Assembly (NCBI GenBank): GCA_947493285.1
Contig: CANLQH010000007.1
Span: 22,081-86,080 of the forward strand
Length of the DNA stretch: 64,000 nt
Source of the DNA: an uncultured Tenacibaculum sp.
GTDB lineage: Bacteria > Bacteroidota > Bacteroidia > Flavobacteriales > Flavobacteriaceae
Reading direction: 5' to 3'
Part shown: positions 54,360 through 62,381 of the stretch, piece by piece
Layout of the letters: the number at the start of each line of letters is the position of its first letter
How positions within the stretch are numbered: the stretch's first letter is position 1
The notes under the pieces: generated by a model
What the model saw: the letters and a program-made list of their open reading frames with translations, nothing else
Told to the model about the DNA's origin: nothing
Databases searched by the model: none
Translations under genes and position numbers: made by a program

Positions 54360-54430
54360 AACGAATTCTAATTTATTCCTAACGAATTCTAATTAACTTC
54401 AAATTACACTTCACTTCTCCTCTAATTTTG
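54360..54430 (+). promoter_or_regulatory. Direct repeats (LytTR-type site) and promoter of the 71-residue gene
   Basis: AACGAATTCTAATT occurs at 54360-54373 and 54381-54394, exactly 21 bp apart, which is the arrangement bound by LytTR-domain regulators. The -7 box TAATTTTG is at 54423-54430. A perfect palindrome ACCTCT-t-AGAGGT (54441-54453) follows in the leader. The LytTR proteins encoded at 57872 and 46909 are candidates to bind. Confidence 0.6.
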
Positions 54431-54482
54431 ACCATATAAAACCTCTTAGAGGTAATTAACAACCTAAAAGAAATAATAAACT

Positions 54483-54698
54483 ATGTGGTCAAATAACAAT
54501 TATTCATCAGTATTAAAAATGTACTTAAACAAGTACACTAGCTTAAAACTTCAAGTAAATAACAACGGATTAATCGCTTCTGTAGAAAAAGAAGAAAATG
54601 GTTTATGGATTAACGATAGAAATCTACCAAACATCCTAAATAAGCTATCCAATGATTTTAACCTTGAAAAAAATGTAACCATCATTTTACAACAATAA
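54483..54698 (+). CDS. Small protein (71 residues) of unknown function
   Basis: No family is recognised. It is soluble, with an N-terminal S-N-N-N-Y-S-S-V-L-K-M-Y-L and a second part S-V-E-K-E-E-N-G-L-W-I-N. It is the first gene after the direct-repeat promoter and is followed after 31 bp by a lipoprotein gene. A decayed copy of its 3' half lies at 49806, next to another LytTR system, so the gene is real and has been duplicated. Confidence 0.7.
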   Translation: MWSNNNYSSVLKMYLNKYTSLKLQVNNNGLIASVEKEENGLWINDRNLPNILNKLSNDFNLEKNVTIILQQ

Positions 54699-54729
54699 CT
54701 ATAAACAATAACCTTAAAATAAAAAACCT

Positions 54730-55803
54730 ATGAAACAACACATTTTAAAAGTAGGAACAGTAATGGGATTACTGCTACTTATCGGAATTTTCACTAGTTG
54801 TGAAGAAACTAAAACGAACAAAACACTAGAAGTGGGAAACATTGCTAAAAAAGAAGAAATCACTGTAAAAACAACTTTAAAATCAAGAAAACCTATTGTG
54901 TTTATTACTGGATACAATAAAAAGGACAGCGACTTTTACGATAGTGCTAGAGTATATTTTAAAGAAAAAAACTATCAAATAATAAATGACACCTACTCTA
55001 TCGAAGAAATTATTACGTGGATGAATAATAACGCTAGTGAAAATCCTTACGGAGAAATACATATTGTAAATCATAACAATCCGTGGAAAGAAATGAATTT
55101 AGAAACTACTGTTAATGGAGAAAAAACAAGTTCAGAAAATTTACTAAAAGCTAATCTTCCTAAAGTAAAAAAAGGAATAAACGCCAATAGTAAAATTATT
55201 TTTCACGCCAACGGATTGGGCGATAAACAAGAGCTTTTAAACAGTTTTAAACAAATTTTTGCAACTGATGAGGTTCCGCAAGTAAAAGCCTCACCATATT
55301 TTAATGTCTTTGGAGGTGAGTTTACAAAACACTTTTTAGCAAAACCGTATTATGTATTCTACCCTACAGCACATTCTCCTGGAAAAGTAGATTTATCTAA
55401 AGAGATTGCTAAAAAATATCCTGAAGAAAAAGAGATTAGTTGGTTTGATGCATTAACAAATGAAAAAGAACGCTATGTAGGTGAGCCATATACGAAACAA
55501 TTCACCGTTCCTGTAAAATGGGAGTTAGATTATTCAAATTCTGATAATGAAATTCCAACATTTACAATGCAAGAAGAGATCATGGATTTTATTGCAATTA
55601 ATGTTGATTTAATGAAAGACATTGATAAAATGGATATTCCAGTAGAAAAATTCAGATGGTCTTATAGAATAAAGAATGAAAAGCTAATTATTAAAGGAAA
55701 AGCATCTGTTTTATGCGTATTAAAGCCCATTACAAAACCTTATGGCAACTTAGAACATGTAAAACCAGATACCAATAATAAGCGTTTGTATGCAATGAAA
55801 TAA
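54730..55803 (+). CDS. Lipoprotein of unknown function
   Basis: The protein has 357 residues with a lipoprotein signal (I-F-T-S-C, Cys about residue 26). The mature part looks alpha/beta (K-P-I-V-F-I-T-G-Y, then I-H-I-V-N-H-N-N-P-W and K-I-I-F-H-A-N-G-L-G), a little like a caspase-fold/alpha-beta hydrolase start, but no catalytic motif can be assigned. It is in one transcription unit with the 71-residue gene and ends before a terminator and the propeller kinase gene. Confidence 0.75.
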   Translation: MKQHILKVGTVMGLLLLIGIFTSCEETKTNKTLEVGNIAKKEEITVKTTLKSRKPIVFITGYNKKDSDFYDSARVYFKEKNYQIINDTYSIEEIITWMNNNASENPYGEIHIVNHNNPWKEMNLETTVNGEKTSSENLLKANLPKVKKGINANSKIIFHANGLGDKQELLNSFKQIFATDEVPQVKASPYFNVFGGEFTKHFLAKPYYVFYPTAHSPGKVDLSKEIAKKYPEEKEISWFDALTNEKERYVGEPYTKQFTVPVKWELDYSNSDNEIPTFTMQEEIMDFIAINVDLMKDIDKMDIPVEKFRWSYRIKNEKLIIKGKASVLCVLKPITKPYGNLEHVKPDTNNKRLYAMK

Positions 55804-55825
55804 TGGAATATTATTTGATAATTAT

Positions 55826-55861
55826 AAAAAGTAACTGTTTAATTTGAGCAGTTACTTTTTT
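55826..55861 (+). terminator. Terminator after the lipoprotein gene
   Basis: A 12-bp perfect stem (55826-55837 with 55849-55860), 11-base loop, ending in T. The promoter of the next gene overlaps its loop and 3' arm. Confidence 0.88.
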
Positions 55862-55873
55862 ACTGTAAGTTTG
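55844..55873 (+). promoter_or_regulatory. Promoter of the propeller kinase gene
   Basis: TTG at 55844-55846 and TAAGTTTG at 55866-55873, 19 bp apart, match the Bacteroidota consensus. The box ends 5 bases before the ATG at 55879, so the transcript is probably leaderless or nearly so. Confidence 0.6.
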
Positions 55874-55878
55874 TTTAT

Positions 55879-57870
55879 ATGAAGTTGTTTAAAAATCTCT
55901 TTTTAATACCGTTACTACTAGTAGTAATAAATAGTACTGCGCAAAATGGAGGTCTTAAAAATTACACTTTAAAAGATGGTTTACCTAGTTTAAAAATCAC
56001 AAATCTTACACAAGATAAAACAGGGTATTTATGGTTTTCTACTGATAAAGGAATTTCTCGTTTTGATGGAAATGAATTTGTAAACTTTTCTACAAAAAAT
56101 GGTTTAATTTCTAATAATGTTTTTGTTAGCTCTAACAAAAACAATCAGTCATTAATTGGAACCAATAAAGGTATCAGTATAAAAAAGCAAAATAGTTTCA
56201 CAAACTTTGAAGGAAAGCAAATCAACTGTATTTTAAATACAAACAACCATACTTTTCTAGGCACATCTAAAGGAATTTATCGAGTTCGAGAAGATTTCCT
56301 CTCACCACTTCGAACAAATTTTCAAATAGATTTAAATATTATTAACGATTTAAAGTTTGATGGTAAATTCTACTGGATTGCTACAAATAAAGGGCTTTGG
56401 AAATTAGATGAGTTAATGAATCCTAAAACTTTAAAAAGAATCGCTTTAGGAAACTTTACTTCTATTTTACTAAATAAGAAAAATCACCTAGCAACAACTT
56501 ACAATAATGGTTTAAAAGTAATTGAAAATAATACTGTAACAGATATCCTTATAAACGCAAAAAAAGTAACTAGTATTAAATTAATCAACAATCAGTTTTG
56601 GATTACCTCTAAAGAAGATGGTATAGAAATTTTAGACACCAACTTTAACTTTATAAAAAGCGTTAATAAATACAATACGCTAAAAACAAATCAAATAAAC
56701 GCTGTTTTTCAAGATCTTCAAAAAAACATTTGGATTGCAACTAACAACAAAGGCTTATATAAATTTAGAGGAAGCACTACTACTACTTTAAAACCTATTA
56801 TCACCTTTCAAAATATAGACGTTGTATACAAATCACTTGATAGTATTAATATTAACAACTACCCTAAAACATTACAGCTTAAACCAAACAAAAATCATTT
56901 ATCTTTTAGTTTTAAGGCTATAAATATTAACAAACCAAAAGAAGTAGAATATCGCTATAAATTAAACAATGAATTTAGTCCATGGACTAAAAATAACTCA
57001 GTAAACTTTGCCAATTTAAATTCAGGAAACTATACTTTTACAGCACAATCTAAAATAGGAAAATTAGAAAGTGATCCAATTCACTTTCAGTTTTTTATTG
57101 ATAAGCCTATTCATAAAAAAGAATGGTTTAAATGGAGTATTATTGGTGGATTATTTGTTCTACTTGGTGGTATTACCTACTCATATATCAAAAAAACAAA
57201 AGCTAAAAACAAAGCTAAAATTGAAAAACTACAGTTAGAAAATCATTTGTTATCGCTTGAACAAAAAGCATTGCAATTACAAATGAATCCGCATTTTATT
57301 TTTAATGTATTAAACGGAATAAAAGCTTTAGGTAATTCTGGAAATTCAATAGAATTGAATTCAACAATAAGCAAGTTTGCAACCCTTTTACGAGGAATAC
57401 TTCATAACTCTAGGCAAGAAGAAATTAGTTTAGCTGAAGAAATAACAACATTGAAAAATTATTTGGAACTAGAACAACAAATGAATTTAAATTCGTTTGA
57501 ATATCAAATCAACACAGATTTAAATATTGATACTGAAGAAATTTTAATTCCGCCAATGCTAATTCAACCCTTTATTGAGAACAGTATTAAACATGGTATT
57601 AAATCGATTAAAGATGGTAAGATTGTTATCAATTTTTCTATAAAAAAAGACTTTTTACAATGTAGTATTACGGACAATGGCATAGGGTTAAGCCAATCTA
57701 AACTCAATAAAAAAGCTAGCGATCATAATTCAATAGCCGTTGAAGTTACAAAAGAACGTATTAAAAGCTTATCAAATAAAAATCTATTTACAATAAGTGA
57801 AATCATTGAAAACAAAACCGTAATTGGCACAAAAGTATTTTTTAGAATCCCTTTAAAAACTGATTTTTAA
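55879..57870 (+). CDS. Two-component propeller sensor histidine kinase (LytS/His_kinase type)
   Basis: The protein has 663 residues. Signal peptide (about 1-21), Reg_prop-like blades (G-L-P-S-L-K-I-T-N-L-T-Q-D-K-T-G-Y-L-W and related repeats to about 300), a Y-Y-Y-type beta domain, one membrane helix (about 415-435) and a His_kinase domain with L-Q-M-N-P-H-F-I-F-N, then N-S-I-K-H-G and D-N-G-I-G-L. This is the architecture of periplasmic sensors that signal to LytTR regulators; its regulator follows after 1 bp. Confidence 0.93.
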   Translation: MKLFKNLFLIPLLLVVINSTAQNGGLKNYTLKDGLPSLKITNLTQDKTGYLWFSTDKGISRFDGNEFVNFSTKNGLISNNVFVSSNKNNQSLIGTNKGISIKKQNSFTNFEGKQINCILNTNNHTFLGTSKGIYRVREDFLSPLRTNFQIDLNIINDLKFDGKFYWIATNKGLWKLDELMNPKTLKRIALGNFTSILLNKKNHLATTYNNGLKVIENNTVTDILINAKKVTSIKLINNQFWITSKEDGIEILDTNFNFIKSVNKYNTLKTNQINAVFQDLQKNIWIATNNKGLYKFRGSTTTTLKPIITFQNIDVVYKSLDSININNYPKTLQLKPNKNHLSFSFKAININKPKEVEYRYKLNNEFSPWTKNNSVNFANLNSGNYTFTAQSKIGKLESDPIHFQFFIDKPIHKKEWFKWSIIGGLFVLLGGITYSYIKKTKAKNKAKIEKLQLENHLLSLEQKALQLQMNPHFIFNVLNGIKALGNSGNSIELNSTISKFATLLRGILHNSRQEEISLAEEITTLKNYLELEQQMNLNSFEYQINTDLNIDTEEILIPPMLIQPFIENSIKHGIKSIKDGKIVINFSIKKDFLQCSITDNGIGLSQSKLNKKASDHNSIAVEVTKERIKSLSNKNLFTISEIIENKTVIGTKVFFRIPLKTDF

Positions 57871-57871
57871 C

Positions 57872-58621
57872 ATGAATAAACTAACAGCAATTATTGTTGA
57901 AGATATGCCTTCTGCTTTAGAGATGTTATATAACGATCTAACTACATTTCATCCAGAAATTGAAATTATAGGTACTGCTAAAAGTGTTGTCGAAGCTTCT
58001 AAACTTTTAAGAAAAAAACAGCCAAATATTTTATTTTTAGATATCATGTTAGGAGACGGAACTGGTTTTGATGTTTTAGAAATCTACCCAGATTTGCAGT
58101 CGAAAGTTATTTTTGTAACTGCTAGTGACGAATTCGCTATAAAAGCTTTTAAGTTTGCTGCTATCGATTATGTTTTAAAACCATATTCAAACGAAGATTT
58201 AACGAATGCTATAAACAAAGCTAAAGATCAAATTAAGCCCGATAAAGAGCAATTAACTGTATTACAACAGTCAATTAATAGTCCAAATCAGCGTCCAAAG
58301 AAGATTTCTTTAAATACTTCTGATAAAATTGTAGTTGTAAATTTAGACGATATTATTCGATGTAAATCAGACAATAATTACACTGAATTTTTCATGAATG
58401 ATGGGCAAAAAATATTAGTTGGTAAAACCTTAAAATATTTTGCCGACATGTTAAAAGAGTTTGAATTCACAAGAGTCCATCAGAGTCATTTAGTTAATTT
58501 ACAATACATTAAAGAATTCATTAAATCTGATGGTGGTTATTTAGTTTTAAAAAATAAAACAACAATACCTGTTTCTGTTCGTAAAAAGAATGAAGTTATT
58601 CAATTATTAGAAAAATTTTAA
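57872..58621 (+). CDS. LytTR-type response regulator
   Basis: The protein has 249 residues: receiver domain with E10-D11, D57 (L-F-L-D-I-M-L) and the V-L-K-P-Y ending, then LytTR domain with D-D-I-I-R-C-K-S-D-N-N-Y-T and the C-terminal R-V-H-Q-S-H-L-V-N. It pairs with the propeller kinase. The 21-bp-spaced direct repeats at 54360 are its most likely binding site (inference). Confidence 0.93.
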   Translation: MNKLTAIIVEDMPSALEMLYNDLTTFHPEIEIIGTAKSVVEASKLLRKKQPNILFLDIMLGDGTGFDVLEIYPDLQSKVIFVTASDEFAIKAFKFAAIDYVLKPYSNEDLTNAINKAKDQIKPDKEQLTVLQQSINSPNQRPKKISLNTSDKIVVVNLDDIIRCKSDNNYTEFFMNDGQKILVGKTLKYFADMLKEFEFTRVHQSHLVNLQYIKEFIKSDGGYLVLKNKTTIPVSVRKKNEVIQLLEKF

Positions 58622-58752
58622 TAACACTTTTAAATTCATTAAAAACTCCTAAAAAAAGTAAAGGTTTTTTCCTATTTATCTTATTATTATACTTCTTTTG
58701 TTAAATATTTACTAAAATTTTTACTACATTAGTATTTACTAACAAGATTTTT

Positions 58753-59310
58753 ATGGTTGCACTAAAACCTGAAAAAGGGAGATTATTAATCGCAGAACCT
58801 GCAATTTTAAATGATAACTCATTTAAGAGAGCTATTATTTTGCTTACTGAACATTCTAAAAGAAGTTCGGTTGGATTTATATTGAATCGTCCTTTAAAAC
58901 ATGTTTTAAGTGATTTAATTCCTGAAATCGATTGTGATTTTACAGTTTACCAAGGAGGACCTGTAGAGCAGGATAATCTGTATTTTGTTCATAAAGTTCC
59001 ACATCTAATTCCTAACAGTATAGAAGTTGCTAATGGTATTTATTGGGGAGGTAATTTTGAGTTGCTAAAGAACCTATTAAATAACGGAAAACTTAAACCT
59101 ACTGACATTCGTTTTTTCTTAGGATATTCTGGCTGGGAAACCAATCAACTAGAAGATGAATTGCATACTAGTTCTTGGTTTGTTTCTGAAAATGATTACG
59201 AGAATATCTTTTTAACAGACGATGAAACCTTTTGGAAAGACAAACTACTTCAAAAAGGTGGTAAATACAAGATTTGGGCAAATGCTCCAAGCGATATCCA
59301 AATGAACTAA
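58753..59310 (+). CDS. YqgE/AlgH family protein
   Basis: The protein has 185 residues. G-R-L-L-I-A-E-P-A-I-L, then G-F-I-L-N-R-P and Y-Q-G-G-P-V are signatures of the YqgE/AlgH family (DUF179), a conserved protein of unclear role. The end overlaps the convergent aminotransferase gene by 4 bp. The gap before it (58622-58752) has only a weak hairpin. Confidence 0.92.
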   Translation: MVALKPEKGRLLIAEPAILNDNSFKRAIILLTEHSKRSSVGFILNRPLKHVLSDLIPEIDCDFTVYQGGPVEQDNLYFVHKVPHLIPNSIEVANGIYWGGNFELLKNLLNNGKLKPTDIRFFLGYSGWETNQLEDELHTSSWFVSENDYENIFLTDDETFWKDKLLQKGGKYKIWANAPSDIQMN

Positions 59311-60137
59311 CTTGTTACCATTAGTATATTCAAATTACTTTTTATTTTTTTCGTTATCTCAGAAGTAAACGTTTTTTTACGGTAATTTGTTACTGGCTGA
59401 ATTCCAATAATTGCATTGGTTATAAACACCTCATCTGCTTTTTGAATTTCGAAAGGAGAAATAACAGTCTCTTCGATAGTATAATCAGGATTCTTCTCTA
59501 AAATTTCTATTACCTTTTTTCTAACAACTCCTTTAATACAACCTTCGGTTAAAGCTGGAGTTTTAACTACATTATCTTTGATAATAAAAATGTTTCCATT
59601 TGTAGCCTCCACTACTCCTTTTCTTTCATTTAACAATACACAGTTATCTAAATCGTTCTCTTCTGCAAAAATTGCTGATAAGGTATTCAGCATTCTATTG
59701 GTTGTTTTTACAGTAGACAATAATCCTGAGTAATTATAAAAGTCTTTAAACAAATCAATCTTGTAAGTAGATTTTTCTTGATACTCTAATGATGAAACTT
59801 CAATTAAATAATCGATATCATTCGATTTCGGATTGTATAATCCGCCATCTTTTCTGTAAACATTTAAACGAGCTCTAAAACTTCCTGAATCAGAAATAGA
59901 TTTGGTAGTTTTTAAAATTTCTTCTTGTAAAAACTCCAGTGTAAATTCCATCGGAATTTTCATACGAAGCATTCTCATAGATGCCATTAATCGAAAATAA
60001 TGGTCTTCAAAAAAAACTACTTTTCCATTTACAACCTTTATTGTTTCAAAAATAGCATCACCGTATTTGAATGCTCTATTTTCGTTTGAAAGTTGTAATT
60101 CTTGGTTAGAAATTATTGCTCCGTTAAAATTTATCAT
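59307..60137 (-). CDS. Class IV aminotransferase (PabC/IlvE-like)
   Basis: The protein has 276 residues. F-K-Y-G-D-A-I-F-E-T-I, the class IV start, is followed by N-R-M-L-N-T-L-S-A-I and E-A-T-N-G-N-I-F, and T-E-G-C-I-K-G-V, the pattern of fold IV PLP enzymes. The catalytic Lys is expected in the first region after T-T-N-R; it reads T-V-K-T-T-N-R. It could be aminodeoxychorismate lyase, branched-chain or D-amino-acid transaminase; the sequence alone does not decide. Confidence 0.82.
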   Translation of the reverse strand: MINFNGAIISNQELQLSNENRAFKYGDAIFETIKVVNGKVVFFEDHYFRLMASMRMLRMKIPMEFTLEFLQEEILKTTKSISDSGSFRARLNVYRKDGGLYNPKSNDIDYLIEVSSLEYQEKSTYKIDLFKDFYNYSGLLSTVKTTNRMLNTLSAIFAEENDLDNCVLLNERKGVVEATNGNIFIIKDNVVKTPALTEGCIKGVVRKKVIEILEKNPDYTIEETVISPFEIQKADEVFITNAIIGIQPVTNYRKKTFTSEITKKIKSNLNILMVTS

Positions 60138-60187
60138 TTATCAAAAATTTGATTGCAAAATTACAATTTAGGTAATTAGTAGCCATA

Positions 60188-60214
60188 AAAAAACTCGACT
60201 AAATGTCGAGTTTT
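60188..60214 (-). terminator. Terminator of the START-like gene
   Basis: Arms AAAACTCGAC and GTCGAGTTTT (60190-60199 with 60205-60214) with loop taaat; on the minus strand the 3' arm runs into a T tract. Confidence 0.88.
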
Positions 60215-60233
60215 CTTTTATTCTTTATAAGTC

Positions 60234-60617
60234 TTAGGCACCTATATTATGCTTTAACTGTTCTATTTGGTTTTCCCATAACATTTTTGCTTCTTCTACC
60301 TCATCTTCATCATCAGCAAAATCGGTAACCATTATAGATACATCTTTGGTTAAAGAATCTACTTCTATTCTAAATTCAAAGTAGCTTTCATCTCCCTCAC
60401 TTTCAATCCATTTAAACTTTATACGTTCGTTTGTTTTTTTAGCAACTATTTTTGCTTCTTCATCAGAGTCATCCCAAGTAAAAGTCATTACTTTTCCACG
60501 AGAATTAACTTTATCTGCAAACCATTCTTGTAAACCAGAAGGAGTAGCTAAATATTGATATAACATGTTTGGTGAAGCATGCACCGGAAACTCTAATTCG
60601 TACTTAACTTTAGTCAT
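60234..60617 (-). CDS. START-like/SRPBCC domain protein
   Basis: The protein has 127 residues. Opening F-P-V-H-A-S-P-N-M-L-Y-Q-Y-L-A-T-P-S-G-L-Q-E-W-F-A-D and the strands that follow are those of the START-like domain proteins of Bacteroidota (AHSA1-like fold). These bind small hydrophobic ligands or act as co-chaperones; the function here is unknown. It faces away from tRNA-Met. Confidence 0.85.
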   Translation of the reverse strand: MTKVKYELEFPVHASPNMLYQYLATPSGLQEWFADKVNSRGKVMTFTWDDSDEEAKIVAKKTNERIKFKWIESEGDESYFEFRIEVDSLTKDVSIMVTDFADDEDEVEEAKMLWENQIEQLKHNIGA

Positions 60618-60680
60618 TTCATTTTTTGTTGAGTTGCAATATATATATTTATTTTTTCAAAAAAAAATTCAAAAAATTCA

Positions 60681-60710
60681 TTGTAAAAAAACAAAAAGTT
60701 TCTATATTTG
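60681..60710 (+). promoter_or_regulatory. Promoter of tRNA-Met
   Basis: TTG at 60681-60683 and TATATTTG at 60703-60710, 19 bp apart, match the consensus closely. The tRNA begins 12 bp later. Confidence 0.75.
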
Positions 60711-60721
60711 CACCCGCATTC

Positions 60722-60795
60722 GGCGAGGTAGCTCAGTTGGTTAGAGCGCAGGATTCATAACCCTGAGGTCGGCAGTTCAAATCTGCTCTTCGCTA
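60722..60795 (+). tRNA. tRNA-Met (anticodon CAT)
   Basis: 74 bases. Acceptor GGCGAGG pairs with CTTCGCT (two G-T pairs), D-loop AGCTCAGTTGGTTAGAGC, anticodon loop TTCATAA with CAT, T-arm GGCAG-TTCAAAT-CTGCT. CCA is not encoded. The 3' end (60779-60796) is repeated at 61896, so the gene appears to be the insertion site of a small element but remains intact. Confidence 0.95.
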
Positions 60796-60801
60796 CGAAA
60801 A

Positions 60802-60852
60802 AGCCGTAATTAATTGTTCTTCAATTTTTTACGGCTATTTTATTAAAAACAG
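60802..60852 (+). terminator. Terminator of tRNA-Met
   Basis: AGCCGTAA (60802-60809) pairs with TTACGGCT (60839-60846); the 29-base loop is long but the stem is perfect and followed by T-rich sequence. Confidence 0.6.
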
Positions 60853-60950
60853 CGTGTCATTTACTCTCCAAAACAAGACACTCAAATCGCTAAATTGTTT
60901 GATTTTCAGTAACTTTTTTTATAGTAAGAACCCTATAAAATAATATGTTT

Positions 60951-61586
60951 TTAAATAGAAAACTTCTTTTTAATAACTCTCGAAAAATCGAAATGGATAA
61001 GTATCTTTTTATTTTTATCCATCTCAATTAAGTCTTTTAACAGATCTATTGATGATTTCATGCCTTTTTCAACAACATCATATGCCTTAACAATAGTAGA
61101 ATTTCCTATTTCCGATAAATTTTCTTTGGTTATTATATTAGACTTATAGTGAGAAATTTTATTTCTAAAAGATATTACGTTTTGAAAATCCTCATAATAT
61201 TGAGCTTCTTTATTTAACGTTTGATTATAAACTAATTTTAGTACTATTTCCCATTTCTCTTTTACTCCTAATTTATCTAAATAAGTTTTATAATATTTTT
61301 GTCCAAAGTCAATTAGTCCTATTTCATTTATCAACCCCTCATAAAAATTTTGAAGAAAAACTATACTTGTTATTACGTAATTAAAATTTCGTGATTCTTT
61401 TTCATATAATAAAACCCTCGCAATATCTTTTAATTCTGAAGGTAATTTATCTTCTATATTTTCATACTCAGGAAACCTTTTAATATTAGAAATGTACAAA
61501 GTGTAATTACTTAATGCAACTTCATAAAACATATCAATATTTGTGTTTCTTAAATTCCCTTTATTATCCTTAAATATTGTATTCAT
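60951..61586 (-). CDS. HEPN-like domain protein, possible RNase/defence protein
   Basis: The protein has 211 residues and is mainly helical. R141-N-K-I-S-H146 fits the R-x4-H active-site motif of HEPN ribonucleases, in the usual context F-R-N-K-I-S-H before a last long helix (about 163-190). HEPN proteins include toxins, abortive-infection and CRISPR-associated RNases. No antitoxin partner (MNT nucleotidyltransferase) is adjacent. It is the only gene between the two tRNA-end repeats. I do not recognise a named family; the nuclease call rests on one motif. Confidence 0.55.
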   Translation of the reverse strand: MNTIFKDNKGNLRNTNIDMFYEVALSNYTLYISNIKRFPEYENIEDKLPSELKDIARVLLYEKESRNFNYVITSIVFLQNFYEGLINEIGLIDFGQKYYKTYLDKLGVKEKWEIVLKLVYNQTLNKEAQYYEDFQNVISFRNKISHYKSNIITKENLSEIGNSTIVKAYDVVEKGMKSSIDLLKDLIEMDKNKKILIHFDFSRVIKKKFSI

Positions 61587-61895
61587 TTATTTCAATAGAT
61601 AAATTAATTAGAAGTTAATTTTACTTAATTTTTTAAGTACATTGACTTATGTTCCTTATTTTTTTTACATAAAAAACAATTTGGACACCAAGTTAAAAAA
61701 TACTAATAGAGTTTTTATTATTTTTCAATATTGCACGGAATTTAAAAAGCTAATAACTCTTGAATAATTAATAACACTAAACAAATGAAAGATTAACACG
61801 TGTCAAAATCTCGCCAAAACAATATAAAATTAACAAAAAAACTGACTGTAAAATACTGATTATCAATTAAAATAAAAACCAAAAAGAGGCTTATA

Positions 61896-61913
61896 AAATC
61901 TGCTCTTCGCTAC
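61896..61913 (+). repeat. Second copy of the tRNA-Met 3' end (attR-like)
   Basis: Identical over 18 bp to 60779-60796. The flanks differ: c before and g after in the tRNA copy, t-a before and a after here. It marks the far end of the mini-element. Confidence 0.85.
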
Positions 61914-61947
61914 AAAACTCAAACTCAATAAGTTTGAGTTTTTTTTT
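61914..61947. terminator. Terminator, possibly the original tRNA-Met terminator
   Basis: AAACTCAAACT (61915-61925) pairs with AGTTTGAGTTT (61931-61941) around caata, with nine T after it. It directly follows the second att-like repeat, where the tRNA terminator would have stood before insertion, and is also just past the stop of the convergent acetyltransferase gene. Confidence 0.88.
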
Positions 61948-61949
61948 GC

Positions 61950-62381
61950 TTAAATCTTAGTGTACATTTTATAATGCGAACCAACCTTTTCAACAATAAA
62001 TTCCGCTCCTATTTTAGCAAATTTTAGCTTTTCGTAGAATAAAACCGCTTCTTTTCGGGCATTACACCATAAAAAGTCAACTTGTTTTTCTTTTAAAATA
62101 GTAATTGCTTGATTAATTATTTGCTTTCCTAATCCTTTTCCTCTTGCTTTCGTTGTAGTAGCCATTCCTCTTAATTGATATTGTACTCCTTTTAAAGATT
62201 TAATATCATTTTTCATAAATGTTGCAATACCAACTAATTCTTCTTCATAATAACCTCCTAAATGAAAAGTCCCTTCATCAGAATCTCCATCAAATTTATA
62301 AGGTAAATCAATATCTTTTCGTAATACCTCTAGCCTTATTTTGTAAGTATCTGTTGCGGTTATTTCTTTTACTTTTATCAC
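61950..62381 (-). CDS. GNAT-family N-acetyltransferase
   Basis: The protein has 143 residues. Motif A reads R-G-M-A-T-T-T-K-A-R-G-K-G-L-G-K-Q-I, the acetyl-CoA pyrophosphate loop, followed by W-C-N-A-R and A-V-L-F-Y-E-K-L-K-F. The substrate is unknown. Its ATG overlaps the hydrolase stop by 4 bp (ATGA). Confidence 0.9.
   Translation of the reverse strand: MIKVKEITATDTYKIRLEVLRKDIDLPYKFDGDSDEGTFHLGGYYEEELVGIATFMKNDIKSLKGVQYQLRGMATTTKARGKGLGKQIINQAITILKEKQVDFLWCNARKEAVLFYEKLKFAKIGAEFIVEKVGSHYKMYTKI

Larger units (their letters stand above)
60779..61913. mobile_element. Putative 1.1-kb mini-element inserted at the tRNA-Met 3' end
   Basis: The 18-bp sequence aaatctgctcttcgctac occurs at 60779-60796 (end of tRNA-Met) and at 61896-61913 in the same direction, 1,117 bp apart. 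This is the layout of attL/attR left by tyrosine-recombinase elements. The bracketed DNA carries only one gene, a HEPN-like protein on the minus strand, and no integrase, so mobilisation would need help in trans. A terminator follows each copy of the repeat. The 61587-61895 part is non-coding and AT-rich. Confidence 0.7.

Noticed and set aside
58622..58752. Possible terminator AAAAACTCCT...AAGGTTTTTT after the LytTR gene.
   Set aside because: Pairing is broken and the loop is A-rich; too weak to list as a feature.
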